Source: Porticoccus sp. (GTDB lineage: Bacteria; Pseudomonadota; Gammaproteobacteria; Pseudomonadales; Porticoccaceae). Taken from it: a DNA stretch of 64,000 bases. The notes below the pieces were generated by a model, which saw nothing but the letters and a program-made list of their open reading frames with translations, made no database searches and had not been told where the DNA came from. The translations under genes were made by a program, and so were the position numbers. Within the stretch, counting starts at the first letter, position 1. Each line of letters opens with the position of its first letter. The stretch covers positions 1 to 64,000 of the forward strand of contig JAGPWA010000091.1 of the NCBI GenBank assembly GCA_018066715.1. The letters are read 5' to 3'. This document shows, one piece after another, positions 9,633-18,976 of this stretch.

Positions 9633-10382
9633 ATGGATATTAATTTCCCACTAGTACTGATGATCTTGGTGATTGTCACAGGGATTATCTGGTTTATAGA
9701 TCGCTTAGTGTTAGCTAAAAAGCGCGGTGATCAGCCCGTGCCCACTTGGGTTGAATACAGTGGTTCCTTCTTTCCTGTATTGCTGGTGGTTTTTGTCCTT
9801 CGCTCTTTTTTATTCGAGCCGTTTCAGATTCCGTCAGGTTCAATGATTCCAACGCTGAAGGTCGGTGACTTTATTCTCGTTAATAAGTATGCCTATGGTT
9901 TGCGCTTGCCGGTTACTGGTACCAAGATTATTCCTGTGAGCGAGCCACAACGTGGGGATGTGATGGTGTTCTTCCCGCCGAATGACGACCGATATTTTAT
10001 CAAACGGGTGATTGGTCTACCTGGTGATAGTATCCGGATTCTCAATAACATACTTTACGTCAATGATGAATTGGCTGAGCAAACAGTCTATCCAGAAATG
10101 CCTGAAGATCCTCGTTTTCTGTTAATGGAAGAGGATTTGGATGGTGTTGTACACCGAATGCAGAAACGTAAGGTGGCGGGACGCTTAGGGAAAAACTACG
10201 CTATTGTTGTACCGAAAGGTCATTATTTTATGGTGGGTGATAATAGAGATAACAGCAGTGATAGTCGTGTTTGGGGGCCTGTTCCAGAGAAGAATATTGT
10301 TGGAAAGGCCGTAGCCGTATGGATGCACTGGGAATCATTCAGCAGCTTGCCTAGCTTTAGCCGAATGGGCAAAATCCAGTAG
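9633..10382 (+). CDS. lepB: Signal peptidase I
   Basis: 249-residue inner-membrane serine protease that removes signal peptides. There are two N-terminal membrane segments (about residues 5-23 and 45-63). The catalytic Ser is in FQIPSGSMIPTL and the catalytic Lys in RYFIKRVIGLPGD. The C-terminal box YFMVGDNRDNSSDSR is also present. It follows lepA closely and is probably cotranscribed with the DUF4845 gene and rnc. Confidence 0.97.
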   Translation: MDINFPLVLMILVIVTGIIWFIDRLVLAKKRGDQPVPTWVEYSGSFFPVLLVVFVLRSFLFEPFQIPSGSMIPTLKVGDFILVNKYAYGLRLPVTGTKIIPVSEPQRGDVMVFFPPNDDRYFIKRVIGLPGDSIRILNNILYVNDELAEQTVYPEMPEDPRFLLMEEDLDGVVHRMQKRKVAGRLGKNYAIVVPKGHYFMVGDNRDNSSDSRVWGPVPEKNIVGKAVAVWMHWESFSSLPSFSRMGKIQ

Positions 10383-10415
10383 TCACAGTTTGACGTTATT
10401 AATGGAGATAGGATC

Positions 10416-10781
10416 ATGAAACATAATAAGCAAAAAGGGGTTACAGTCCTTGGTGGACTGACAGTCTTACTTATTGTTGGGTTTTTTCTGACAGCCGTGT
10501 TTAAAGTGGGACCGCTATATCTGGATAATTCCTTTGTACGTGCAGCGCTAGATTCTCTGGCTCAAGAAAATATTCATACGCTGACGGATAAAGACGTTAG
10601 AAAAAAACTCAGCAGCTCCTTCGATATTAACAATATACGTGATGTTGATACGAAACAGATAAAAATTATCCGCGAGAAAACCAAGACATTGGTCACGTTG
10701 AATTATGAAAAACGTATCGAGTTTATGGGGAATGTCGATGTTGTTGTTCGTTTTGAAAACAGTTACGACAGCTCCAAGTAA
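10416..10781 (+). CDS. DUF4845 single-pass membrane protein
   Basis: 121 residues with a positively charged N-terminus (KHNKQKG), one membrane segment at about 9-27 (VTVLGGLTVLLIVGFFLTAVF) and a predicted periplasmic domain. The pattern KVGPLYLDN...VRAALDSLA and the location between lepB and rnc match the DUF4845 family of Pseudomonas-type genomes. Function is unknown. A GGAGATAGGATC stretch precedes the ATG, so translation looks efficient. It may assist signal peptidase or envelope processes, but that rests on linkage alone. Confidence 0.8.
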   Translation: MKHNKQKGVTVLGGLTVLLIVGFFLTAVFKVGPLYLDNSFVRAALDSLAQENIHTLTDKDVRKKLSSSFDINNIRDVDTKQIKIIREKTKTLVTLNYEKRIEFMGNVDVVVRFENSYDSSK

Positions 10782-10805
10782 TTAAAGATAAGTAGATCAT
10801 ATCGG

Positions 10806-11477
10806 GTGCAAATTACTAAGCAACGTTTCTTGAATCGTATTGGTTATCAGTTCAAAGATCACGCTTTACTGGAGCTGGCCCTGACCCATAGAAGTTGTGG
10901 TTCCAGCAACAATGAACGGCTTGAATTTCTTGGTGATGCCGCGCTAAATTTTATTATTGGCCATGCCATTTATCAGCGGTTACCTGATATTAGAGAAGGT
11001 GAACTAAGTCGCTATCGTTCCAGTTTGGTTAAAGGCGTCACGCTCACTGACGTCGCTAATGAGCTACAGTTGAGCGAGCATCTACATCTGGGCGTGGGGG
11101 AAATAAAATCTGGAGGCCATCATCGGGCTTCAATTCTAGCGGATACTGTAGAAGCTATTATTGGGGCTATTTACCTTGATGGCGGTATGGCTCCTTGTGA
11201 AAAGTCTGTTCTCCAATGGTTTGAATCCAGATTAGAGAACCTTAATGATCAGGGTCTTAAAGACCCAAAAACCCAGCTTCAGGAATTTATGCAGTCCAGT
11301 GGCAGCCCTTTACCGGTCTACGAGGTGGTGGGTGTTTCAGGTGAGGAACACAATCAACAATTTACTGTGCATTGTAGAGTCGATGGCTTGAAGAAACCCA
11401 CCATAGGTTGTGGCAGCAGTCGTCGCCATGCCGAAAAACAAGCCGCTGAGTTGGCCCTAAAAGGATTAATTAAATGA
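10806..11477 (+). CDS. rnc: Ribonuclease III
   Basis: 223 residues. The catalytic signature [18 protein letters not shown] lies near residue 35, and the second acidic site is in [16 protein letters not shown]. The C-terminal double-stranded-RNA-binding domain ([11 protein letters not shown] to the end) is complete. It processes rRNA precursors and structured mRNAs. The start is GTG 10806. The stop overlaps the era start by 4 bases (ATGA), the usual rnc-era coupling. Confidence 0.97.
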   Translation: MQITKQRFLNRIGYQFKDHALLELALTHRSCGSSNNERLEFLGDAALNFIIGHAIYQRLPDIREGELSRYRSSLVKGVTLTDVANELQLSEHLHLGVGEIKSGGHHRASILADTVEAIIGAIYLDGGMAPCEKSVLQWFESRLENLNDQGLKDPKTQLQEFMQSSGSPLPVYEVVGVSGEEHNQQFTVHCRVDGLKKPTIGCGSSRRHAEKQAAELALKGLIK

Positions 11478-12373
11478 CCGAAACTGAACCAGTACAACGT
11501 TGTGGTTATGTAGCCATTGTTGGGCGCCCTAATGTGGGTAAATCCACATTGCTTAATCACTTACTGGGTCAGAAAATTAGTATTACTTCTCGTAAACCCC
11601 AAACAACGCGACACAATACCCTGGGTATCAAAACAGAAGGAGATACGCAGTTTATTTTTGTGGATACGCCGGGCCTTCACACGAATCAACAAAAAGCCAT
11701 TAATAAGTATATGAACCGTGCTGCTGAGAGCGCCATTCGTGATGTTGATGTGGTGGTTTTTGTCGTGGATCGTAGTGCTTGGACGGAGGCTGATGAGAAG
11801 GTCGCTGAGGAAGTGATGAAGACCAGTTCGCCCGTCATTATTGCAATCAATAAACTTGATAGATTGGAAAACAAGTCTGAATTATTACCACACCTACAAA
11901 AACTTGCCCAACGTATGCCCGAAGCTCAACTGATTCCCGTTTCTGCACTATATGGACAACAGCTAGAGCTTCTGGAAGAAGCTATTCAGAAACATATTCC
12001 TGAGAGTGATCACTACTTTCCTGAAGATCAAATCACTGATCGTAGCCAACGCTTTCTTGTTGCAGAGCTAGTTCGAGAGAAAATCACCCGTCAACTGGGT
12101 GCCGAGGTGCCTTACGAGGTGGCTGTGGAGATTGAGGCCTTCAAATATGAGGGAAAAATCTGTCATATTAATGCACTTATATTGGTGGAGCGAGACGGGC
12201 AGAAAAAAATTATTATCGGTGAAAAGGGTGCCCGTTTGAAAAAGATTGGCCAAGAAGCACGTCTTGATATGGAGCGGTTGCTCGATTGTAAGGTAATGCT
12301 CAATCTATGGGTCAAAGTTCGTAGAGGGTGGTCGGATGATGATAGGGCATTGCGTAGCCTAGGCTACGATTAA
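11474..12373 (+). CDS. era: GTPase Era
   Basis: 299 residues, typical length. P-loop [13 protein letters not shown]2-region [11 protein letters not shown]3 DTPGLH and G4 NKLD are all present. The C-terminal KH domain includes [18 protein letters not shown]. Era binds the 3' end of 16S rRNA and is needed for 30S maturation. It is translationally coupled to rnc and followed by recO after about 100 bases. Confidence 0.98.
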   Translation: MTETEPVQRCGYVAIVGRPNVGKSTLLNHLLGQKISITSRKPQTTRHNTLGIKTEGDTQFIFVDTPGLHTNQQKAINKYMNRAAESAIRDVDVVVFVVDRSAWTEADEKVAEEVMKTSSPVIIAINKLDRLENKSELLPHLQKLAQRMPEAQLIPVSALYGQQLELLEEAIQKHIPESDHYFPEDQITDRSQRFLVAELVREKITRQLGAEVPYEVAVEIEAFKYEGKICHINALILVERDGQKKIIIGEKGARLKKIGQEARLDMERLLDCKVMLNLWVKVRRGWSDDDRALRSLGYD

Positions 12374-12476
12374 TATCAGGCCATGTCTAATGCTAGGGTT
12401 TGAACATTAACGGTGATACCCCTGAAGGCTCCCAGAATCTTCTTGGTCCAAATAGTCAGCACTGGGTAGAGTGATT

Positions 12477-13178
12477 ATGCGTGTTGATAGTGAACCAGCA
12501 TTTGTACTCCATACTCGACCTTATCGTGAAACCAGTCAGTTGGTTGATCTCTTTTCCCGTCATTATGGCCGATTTAGAGCCGTAGCGCGGAGTCCTCGAC
12601 GCACCAAAAATTCCACGGGAAAGCTGTCACCATTCACACCATTATTAGTTGCGTGGAACGGTAAATCAGACTTAAAGACGCTGGTGAATACAGAGCCATC
12701 TGGGGCTTCTCTTATGCTGGCAGGTGAACGTCTTTATAGTGGGTTCTACCTCAATGAATTGTTGCTGCGGTTATTAGCTGAACATGATCCCCACGAGTGG
12801 ATTTTTGACTGTTATCTCGAAATAATGACTAAACTTGTCGATGGAGACCAGGTTGAACCTGCTCTTCGACAGTTTGAAACCTATTTATTGAGCGACCTTG
12901 GTTATGGGCTTGTGCTTGATATTGATGCCGAGTCTGGAAAGCCTATTGTGCCAGACCAGTGGTATTGGTTTGACCCTACCGTCGGTTTGGTTGCGAGACA
13001 TTTTGTTAGTGGGGATCGTCGTGCACCTAACTGGTTTCAGGGTACAGAGCTTCTCGCTATCCATCATGGCAGTGATTCAAACCCGTCAGCTGGCCAATCT
13101 AGAAAAAGGCTGATGCGCTTGGCGCTAGAGCCCCATTTGGGCGGCAAGCCTTTGCGTAGTAGAGAGTTATTTTACTAA
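12477..13178 (+). CDS. recO: DNA repair protein RecO
   Basis: About 233 residues. The N-terminal OB-fold segment (AFVLHTRPYRETSQLVDLFS) and the helical remainder are those of RecO, which loads RecA at SSB-coated gaps with RecR. The track begins at GTG 12471. ATG 12477 places the conserved AxVLHxRPYRE motif at the usual distance from the N-terminus and has AGAG five bases upstream, but GTG cannot be excluded. In most gammaproteobacteria pdxJ follows directly. Here acpS follows and pdxJ is absent. Confidence 0.94.
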   Translation: MRVDSEPAFVLHTRPYRETSQLVDLFSRHYGRFRAVARSPRRTKNSTGKLSPFTPLLVAWNGKSDLKTLVNTEPSGASLMLAGERLYSGFYLNELLLRLLAEHDPHEWIFDCYLEIMTKLVDGDQVEPALRQFETYLLSDLGYGLVLDIDAESGKPIVPDQWYWFDPTVGLVARHFVSGDRRAPNWFQGTELLAIHHGSDSNPSAGQSRKRLMRLALEPHLGGKPLRSRELFY

Positions 13179-13231
13179 GCACGAGTCTTTGTCTGTGAGA
13201 CCATACTAGGATTTAGCGATTGGGAGTGTGC

Positions 13232-13609
13232 ATGATTATTGGTATTGGCACTGATATTGTTCAAATAGCTCGAATTAAAGATGTGCTTGAGCGTCGTGGT
13301 CGTTTTTTTGCAGAAAGAATTTTGTGCCCGGCAGAACTCGCCATCTTTGATAATAAGAAACAGCCCGAGGCTTACTTGGCGAAACGCTATGCTGCTAAGG
13401 AGGCCGCCAGTAAGGCGTTGGGGACGGGGATCGGAACTATTTCCTGGCAGGATATTGAAGTTAGTAATGATAGCGCCGGTGCACCTTTGCTGACACTCAC
13501 TGGTGCCGCACACGCACGAATGGTAGAGATAGGTGCCAGTAAGGTGTTGGTTAGTCTGTCGGATGAGCGTGATTTTGTTGTAGCCTTTGTGACGCTTTCT
13601 TGTGACTAG
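13232..13609 (+). CDS. acpS: Holo-[acyl-carrier-protein] synthase
   Basis: 125 residues from ATG 13232. The track start at TTG 13220 would add four residues, whereas GGGAG lies about eight bases before the ATG and MIIGIGTDIVQIARI is the canonical N-terminus. KRYAAKEAASKALGTG is the second signature, with the Mg/CoA-binding glutamate. AcpS transfers 4'-phosphopantetheine from CoA to acyl carrier protein. It sits 53 bases after recO, where a recO-pdxJ-acpS order would be expected. A strong hairpin follows. Confidence 0.96.
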   Translation: MIIGIGTDIVQIARIKDVLERRGRFFAERILCPAELAIFDNKKQPEAYLAKRYAAKEAASKALGTGIGTISWQDIEVSNDSAGAPLLTLTGAAHARMVEIGASKVLVSLSDERDFVVAFVTLSCD

Positions 13610-13624
13610 TGGTGTCAGTCCTAC

Positions 13625-13660
13625 TGTGAATCAGTACCAGTGAAGTGGTACTGATTTACA
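13625..13660 (+). terminator. Hairpin downstream of acpS
   Basis: A 15-bp stem with one G-U pair runs from TGTGAATCAGTACCA (13625-13639) to TGGTACTGATTTACA (13646-13660), with loop GTGAAG. It lies 16 bases after the acpS stop. The T-tract is poor (TCTGTT), so termination may be partial. It closes the lepA-acpS gene run. Confidence 0.6.
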
Positions 13661-13840
13661 TCTGTTGCATGACTATTTAGGATTTACTCAATAACCGGTT
13701 CGAAGGTGATTATTATTAATCTATCTTAGGTTCGGGCTATTTTTCGGGTAAAGATCTACGCCTCACTATAAAATATGGGCTTTACACAAGGTGCTACTTA
13801 CTTGTCGAGTAGCCGTGCATTTATTTTGGTTGAGAGATTG

Positions 13841-14725
13841 ATGTCGTACCCAACTATTGAATCCTGTGTGGGGGAAACCCCACTTGTACAATTACAACGT
13901 CTCCCTGGCAACACAAGCAATACACTTCTTGTGAAGCTGGAAGGTAATAATCCTGCTGGTTCTGTCAAGGACAGGCCTGCCATGAGTATGATTCAGCAGG
14001 CTGAGGCCCGTGGTGACATTTACCCTGGTGATACACTTATCGAAGCGACCTCGGGTAATACTGGCATCGCATTGGCGATGGCTGCCGCTATTAAAGGCTA
14101 CAAAATGGTATTAATCATGCCAGAGAATAGCACTGATGAGCGAAAAGCCGCTATGAGGGCATATGGCGCTGAATTGATCCCGGTGACCAAGGAAGCCAGT
14201 ATGGAAGGTGCACGTGATCTCGCTAAAGCGATGGAAGCAGAGGGAAAGGGTAAAGTATTAGACCAGTTTGGCAATACGGATAATCCTTTGGCGCACTATG
14301 AACATACGGGGCCTGAAATATGGCGGCAAAGCGGCGGCAGAGTAACCCATTTCGTCAGCTCGATGGGGACGACGGGGACCATCATGGGTGTGTCCCGTTA
14401 CCTGAAAGAACAAAACCCCGATATTCAGATTATTGGTCTACAGCCTGAAGAGGGTGCCAGCATCCCTGGTATTCGGCGTTGGTCGAAAGAATACCTTCCT
14501 GAGATTTTTGAGGCATCTCGAGTTGATAGCACTATGGATATGGGCCAGCAGGAGGCGGAGGAATGCATGCGAAGATTGGCCTGTGAAGAAGGGATATTCT
14601 GTGGTGTTTCCTCCGGTGGCGCGGTGGCAGGGGCCTTAAGGTTATCGGCTGGTATAGAAAATGCTGTGATTGTGGCCATTATCTGTGATCGGGGAGACCG
14701 TTACCTGTCTTCTGGTATTTATTAG
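13841..14725 (+). CDS. cysM: Cysteine synthase B (O-acetylserine sulfhydrylase)
   Basis: 294 residues from ATG 13841. The track start at 13775 adds 22 residues not found in the family, while GAGAG precedes the ATG at a good distance. The PLP-binding lysine is in NPAGSVKDRPAM, and the TSGNTGIALAMAAA loop and the C-terminal CDRGDRYLSSG motif are present. It makes cysteine from O-acetylserine with sulfide or thiosulfate. The TAG stop is unusual: its first two bases belong to a 5-bp target duplication and its G is the first base of an inserted MITE. The uninterrupted site would also read TAG, so the protein is unchanged. Confidence 0.95.
   Translation: MSYPTIESCVGETPLVQLQRLPGNTSNTLLVKLEGNNPAGSVKDRPAMSMIQQAEARGDIYPGDTLIEATSGNTGIALAMAAAIKGYKMVLIMPENSTDERKAAMRAYGAELIPVTKEASMEGARDLAKAMEAEGKGKVLDQFGNTDNPLAHYEHTGPEIWRQSGGRVTHFVSSMGTTGTIMGVSRYLKEQNPDIQIIGLQPEEGASIPGIRRWSKEYLPEIFEASRVDSTMDMGQQEAEECMRRLACEEGIFCGVSSGGAVAGALRLSAGIENAVIVAIICDRGDRYLSSGIY
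14720..14724 (+). repeat. Left target-site duplication TATTA of the MITE
   Basis: TATTA directly abuts the left terminal inverted repeat and is repeated at 14865-14869 after the right terminal repeat. It overlaps the last sense codon and the stop codon of cysM. Confidence 0.75.
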
Positions 14726-14864
14726 AGACCTTTGCACGAAAGCCATTTGGCTCCCATGCTGCGTTAAAAACATGCTCAATCGGTCATTTATCATATATAA
14801 ACTCTCTCTTTGCGCGTGTTTTTTCCTTACCTGGAATCAAAATCATCTTTCGTGCAAAGGTCTC
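14725..14864. mobile_element. 140-bp MITE with 18-bp perfect terminal inverted repeats
   Basis: The element begins GAGACCTTTGCACGAAAG (14725-14742) and ends with its exact reverse complement (14847-14864). It is bounded by the 5-bp direct repeat TATTA. The 104-bp interior has no ORF of note and contains an AT-rich centre. Perfect termini, a target duplication and the lack of coding capacity define a miniature inverted-repeat transposable element. Termini of this GAGACCTTTGCA type resemble those I recall from IS5-like elements of marine gammaproteobacteria, but the parent element is not in the window. Confidence 0.85.
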
Positions 14865-14869
14865 TATTA
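14865..14869 (+). repeat. Right target-site duplication TATTA of the MITE
   Basis: Second copy of the TATTA flank, immediately after the right terminal repeat. The following base is G, so the pre-insertion site read TATTAG, which preserves the cysM stop. The rest of the gap to relA (14870-15033) shows no ORF or clear signal. Confidence 0.75.
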
Positions 14870-15033
14870 GTCATTCATGTTCTTTGAGTGTAGCGCTAGG
14901 TTGCAGGTCATCCGTCAGAGAGGTTAAGCTCCGAAGCAAATTATTGTCTGGCAGTTACCTTATTGGGGCTGATTTCAGAATACACATTCTCATCTAATGA
15001 TGATGAGTCGATCGTGTTTAGGTAGAGCCATCT

Positions 15034-17292
15034 ATGGTACAGGTTAGGAACCGCCACCCCCTTCATGATGATGGGGATATTTGCATTGATCAGTGGGCCA
15101 CAGACCTGCTTGCACAAGTTACTGAAGGTAGTTTTTCCAGAGAAACTCTTGTGACTGCCTGTGAGTTAGCTCGAGATGCTGAAGCAGGTGCCAGCCCCGT
15201 CAATGACCAAGTTTGGGCGGCTACCGTCAGTAGTTTTCGCACCGGCTTGGAAATGGCCGAAATTCTTACTGAACTCCATCTTTATGATCAGGACAGCTTG
15301 GTAGCATCCATTCTTTATCGAGCCGTCAGGGAAGGTCGGTTACCTGTTGAAACGGTACGGAATCAATTTGGTGAGAGCGTCTCTAAATTGATTGAAGGCG
15401 TCCGTAAAATGGCGGTTATTAGCACCTTGAGAGCAGATGGTGATGACGGCGTATTTGGTCATGCCGGAACAGTGCAAGCAACCAAAGTTAGGGAAATGCT
15501 CGTTTCTATCATTGATGATGTGCGAGTGGCTCTGATTAAAATTGCTGAACGAACCTGTGCCATCCGTGCATTGAAGACGGCAACAGAAGAAAAACGTTTA
15601 CGGGTCGCTCGCGAAATCTTTGACGTCTATGCACCTCTGGCCCACCGGCTAGGTATCGGTCAGTTAAAATGGGAGCTGGAGGATCTGGCCTTTCGGTATC
15701 TTGAGACCGATGAATATATGCGTATTGCTCGGTTGCTTGATGAACGGAGAATGGACCGTCAGCAGTATATCAAGGAGCTGATCAGCACTCTTGAAATGGA
15801 GCTTAGAAAGGCTGGTATTGAGGGTGATATTGCTGGGCGGGCCAAGCATATCTACAGTATTTGGCGAAAAATGCACCGCAAGGGTATAGGTTTTTCACAA
15901 ATCTATGATATTCGCGCTGTAAGAATACTCGTGCCCACCATTGCAGATTGTTACACCTTGCTGGGCATTGTACACAGCCATTGGCGGATTATTCCTAATG
16001 AATTCGATGACTATATAGCCTCCCCAAAAGAGAATGGTTATCGCTCATTACATACGGCAGTTATAGGGCCTCACGGAAAAGTACTGGAAATTCAAATTCG
16101 CACTTGTGAGATGAATGAAGAAGCTGAGTACGGTGTTTGTTCCCATTGGCGCTACAAGGGCACAGACACCAAATCTACGACAAATAGTTATGAGGATAAA
16201 ATTTCCTGGCTTCGACAGGTATTGGAGTGGCATGAAGAAATTGAAGATGACCATGTGAAGGAATTGCTCAGTCGTGATAATGCGACTGACCGAATTTATG
16301 TTTTTACACCAGAAGGACATGTGGTAGATCTTGCCGTGGGTTCTACGCCGCTGGATTTTGCCTACAGGGTTCATACCTCTATTGGGCACCGATGCAGAGG
16401 TGCCAAAGTGAATGGCAAAATAGTGCCACTTAATACCGCACTCCATACGGCTGATCAGGTGTCAATCTTAACGGGTAAGCAGGAAGCGCCCAGTCGAGAT
16501 TGGCTGTCTACAGCACTTAACTACCTACACACCACTAGAGCGCGCGCCAAGGTTCAACAATGGTTTAGAAAGCAGAACCAGGAACAAAATATTTTGGCTG
16601 GCAAAGCTATTCTCGACCGTGAGTTTCGTCAGCTGAATATCAAAAAAGTTGATCTTGATACGATATCAGAAAAATATAATAAACATGGTGTGGACGGGCT
16701 TTATGCGGCGATTGGTGCCGGAGATGTACGGATAGACCAAGTTATTAATGCCACGTTAGCACAACTGGATATGACCAGAAAGCAACGCAAGGCGCTTCCC
16801 TCATCTCCAGCCAAAGCAAGCCGCTATGCTGAATCGGAAGTATATATCTACGGTGTGGGAAACCTACTAACTCATATTGCAGGCTGCTGTAGTCCGGTTC
16901 CCGGGGATCAGATCGGCGGCTACATCACGAGTGGGCGTGGTGTCTCAGTACACCGCAAAGATTGTGGCAACTTACTACGGCTACAGGCTGCGGAGCCTGA
17001 GAGGGTACTTGAAGTCAGTTGGGGTCGTGCACCAAAACAAGTTTATCCCGTAAAAATTACACTTGATGCCTATGATAGGGCTGGTCTGTTGAGAGATATT
17101 TCAATGGTTCTTGACATGTCTGGTCTTAATGTTTTGGCGATGGCTTCCAAAAGTGTTGAGACCCAGACGGGGGTTTCGGTCCGGATGGATGTCACTATAG
17201 AAGTGTCGAGTATTGGGGCGTTAAGTACAGTTATGTCCCGTCTGGGTAAAATTCCAAATATGACCAATGTTCAACGTGTGGATGAATATTAA
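15034..17292 (+). CDS. relA: (p)ppGpp synthetase RelA
   Basis: 752 residues, typical RelA length. A pseudo-hydrolase HD region fills the N-terminal third. The synthetase domain contains RKMHRKGIGFSQIYDIRAVR and ENGYRSLHTAVIG, then a TGS domain (RIYVFTPEGHVVDLAVGSTPLDFAYRVH). A zinc-finger-like region with AGCCSPVPGDQIGGYITSGRG and a C-terminal ACT domain complete it. RelA senses uncharged tRNA on ribosomes and makes the stringent-response alarmone. mazG follows by 9 bases. rlmD (rumA), often found between cysM and relA in Pseudomonas-type genomes, is absent. Confidence 0.97.
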   Translation: MVQVRNRHPLHDDGDICIDQWATDLLAQVTEGSFSRETLVTACELARDAEAGASPVNDQVWAATVSSFRTGLEMAEILTELHLYDQDSLVASILYRAVREGRLPVETVRNQFGESVSKLIEGVRKMAVISTLRADGDDGVFGHAGTVQATKVREMLVSIIDDVRVALIKIAERTCAIRALKTATEEKRLRVAREIFDVYAPLAHRLGIGQLKWELEDLAFRYLETDEYMRIARLLDERRMDRQQYIKELISTLEMELRKAGIEGDIAGRAKHIYSIWRKMHRKGIGFSQIYDIRAVRILVPTIADCYTLLGIVHSHWRIIPNEFDDYIASPKENGYRSLHTAVIGPHGKVLEIQIRTCEMNEEAEYGVCSHWRYKGTDTKSTTNSYEDKISWLRQVLEWHEEIEDDHVKELLSRDNATDRIYVFTPEGHVVDLAVGSTPLDFAYRVHTSIGHRCRGAKVNGKIVPLNTALHTADQVSILTGKQEAPSRDWLSTALNYLHTTRARAKVQQWFRKQNQEQNILAGKAILDREFRQLNIKKVDLDTISEKYNKHGVDGLYAAIGAGDVRIDQVINATLAQLDMTRKQRKALPSSPAKASRYAESEVYIYGVGNLLTHIAGCCSPVPGDQIGGYITSGRGVSVHRKDCGNLLRLQAAEPERVLEVSWGRAPKQVYPVKITLDAYDRAGLLRDISMVLDMSGLNVLAMASKSVETQTGVSVRMDVTIEVSSIGALSTVMSRLGKIPNMTNVQRVDEY

Positions 17293-17301
17293 GGTGTTCA
17301 G

Positions 17302-18114
17302 ATGAGTGGCAAGCAGTATCAACTGGAAGATTTGTTGTATCTAATGCGGCGCCTGCGTGATCCGGAAACAGGTTGCCCCTGGGACTTAAAGCAGACGTTT
17401 GAAACCATTGTTCCTTATACACTGGAAGAGGTGTATGAAGTGGTTGATACCATCGAGCGACAGGATTACGCACACCTCAAGGAAGAACTGGGGGACCTGC
17501 TGTTTCAGGTCGTGTTCTACGGTCAATTGGCTGAGGAGAAAGACCTATTTTCCTTTGATGATATCGTTTCAATATTGGTCAACAAGCTTGTTACCCGACA
17601 CCCCCACGTATTCCCTGCAGGAACGCTGGTAAGTGAAAGGGAAGCGGGGGTTGTGCCCGACGAGGTAAGGATAAAACAGACTTGGGAGTCCATTAAGGCT
17701 TCAGAAAGGAAAGAAAAAGGCAGTCACTCAGTACTGGCTGATATCCCGGAAAGCTTACCCGCATTAACTCGGGCAACTAAACTGCAAAAACGAGCTGCAA
17801 ACCATGGTTTCGATTGGCCATCTATTGATGGCGTGATGGATAAGCTTGATGAAGAAACTGCTGAGTTAAAAGTGGCCCTTCAACAGGGTGATCAAGAAAA
17901 TATCGAAGAAGAATTAGGGGATTTAATGTTTACCATGGCCAACCTCTGCCGCCATATGGGTGTCGATGCTGAAATTACATTGCGTAAGTCTTCAAAAAAG
18001 TTTGAGCATCGTTTCCAGCATATTGAGAATAGGGTGGCCGATAAGGGGAGCACACTGAAGAAAACAAGCCTGGATGAACTAGATCAACTTTGGGATGAGG
18101 CAAAACGGCTATAG
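17302..18114 (+). CDS. mazG: Nucleoside triphosphate pyrophosphohydrolase MazG
   Basis: 270 residues with the two tandem MazG domains expected of the E. coli type. The N-terminal domain carries CPWDLKQTFETIVPYTLEE, then KEELGDLLFQVVFYGQLAEE. The second domain has LDEETAELKVAL and EEELGDLMFTMANLCRHMG. It hydrolyses (d)NTPs to monophosphates, and in E. coli it lowers ppGpp levels under MazF toxicity. The relA-mazG link, 9 bases apart, is conserved and fits a nucleotide-pool role. Confidence 0.95.
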   Translation: MSGKQYQLEDLLYLMRRLRDPETGCPWDLKQTFETIVPYTLEEVYEVVDTIERQDYAHLKEELGDLLFQVVFYGQLAEEKDLFSFDDIVSILVNKLVTRHPHVFPAGTLVSEREAGVVPDEVRIKQTWESIKASERKEKGSHSVLADIPESLPALTRATKLQKRAANHGFDWPSIDGVMDKLDEETAELKVALQQGDQENIEEELGDLMFTMANLCRHMGVDAEITLRKSSKKFEHRFQHIENRVADKGSTLKKTSLDELDQLWDEAKRL

Positions 18115-18179
18115 TCCGCTAAAGTCCCATCAGGCCAAAAGCCACTGGTCATCTTGTGGTCAGATGCATTTATGTGTAA

Positions 18180-18905
<726 letters not shown>

Positions 18906-18921
18906 AATCAGTAACTTATGC

Positions 18922-18951
18922 AAAATGGGCTCTTCGGAGCCCATTTTTTTT
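18922..18951 (+). terminator. Rho-independent terminator of adk
   Basis: AAAATGGGCTC, tetraloop TTCG, GAGCCCATTTT, with an 8-base T-run overlapping the 3' arm. It begins 17 bases after the adk stop and 55 bases before the hemH start. UUCG tetraloop with GC-rich stem, textbook form. Confidence 0.93.
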
Positions 18952-18976
18952 AGCTTAATTCAGTCGTTTACATGCA

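Noticed and set aside
13775-13840. 22-residue N-terminal extension of cysM
   Set aside because: The family N-terminus corresponds to MSYPTIESCVGETPLV at 13841, which has a suitable GAGAG upstream.
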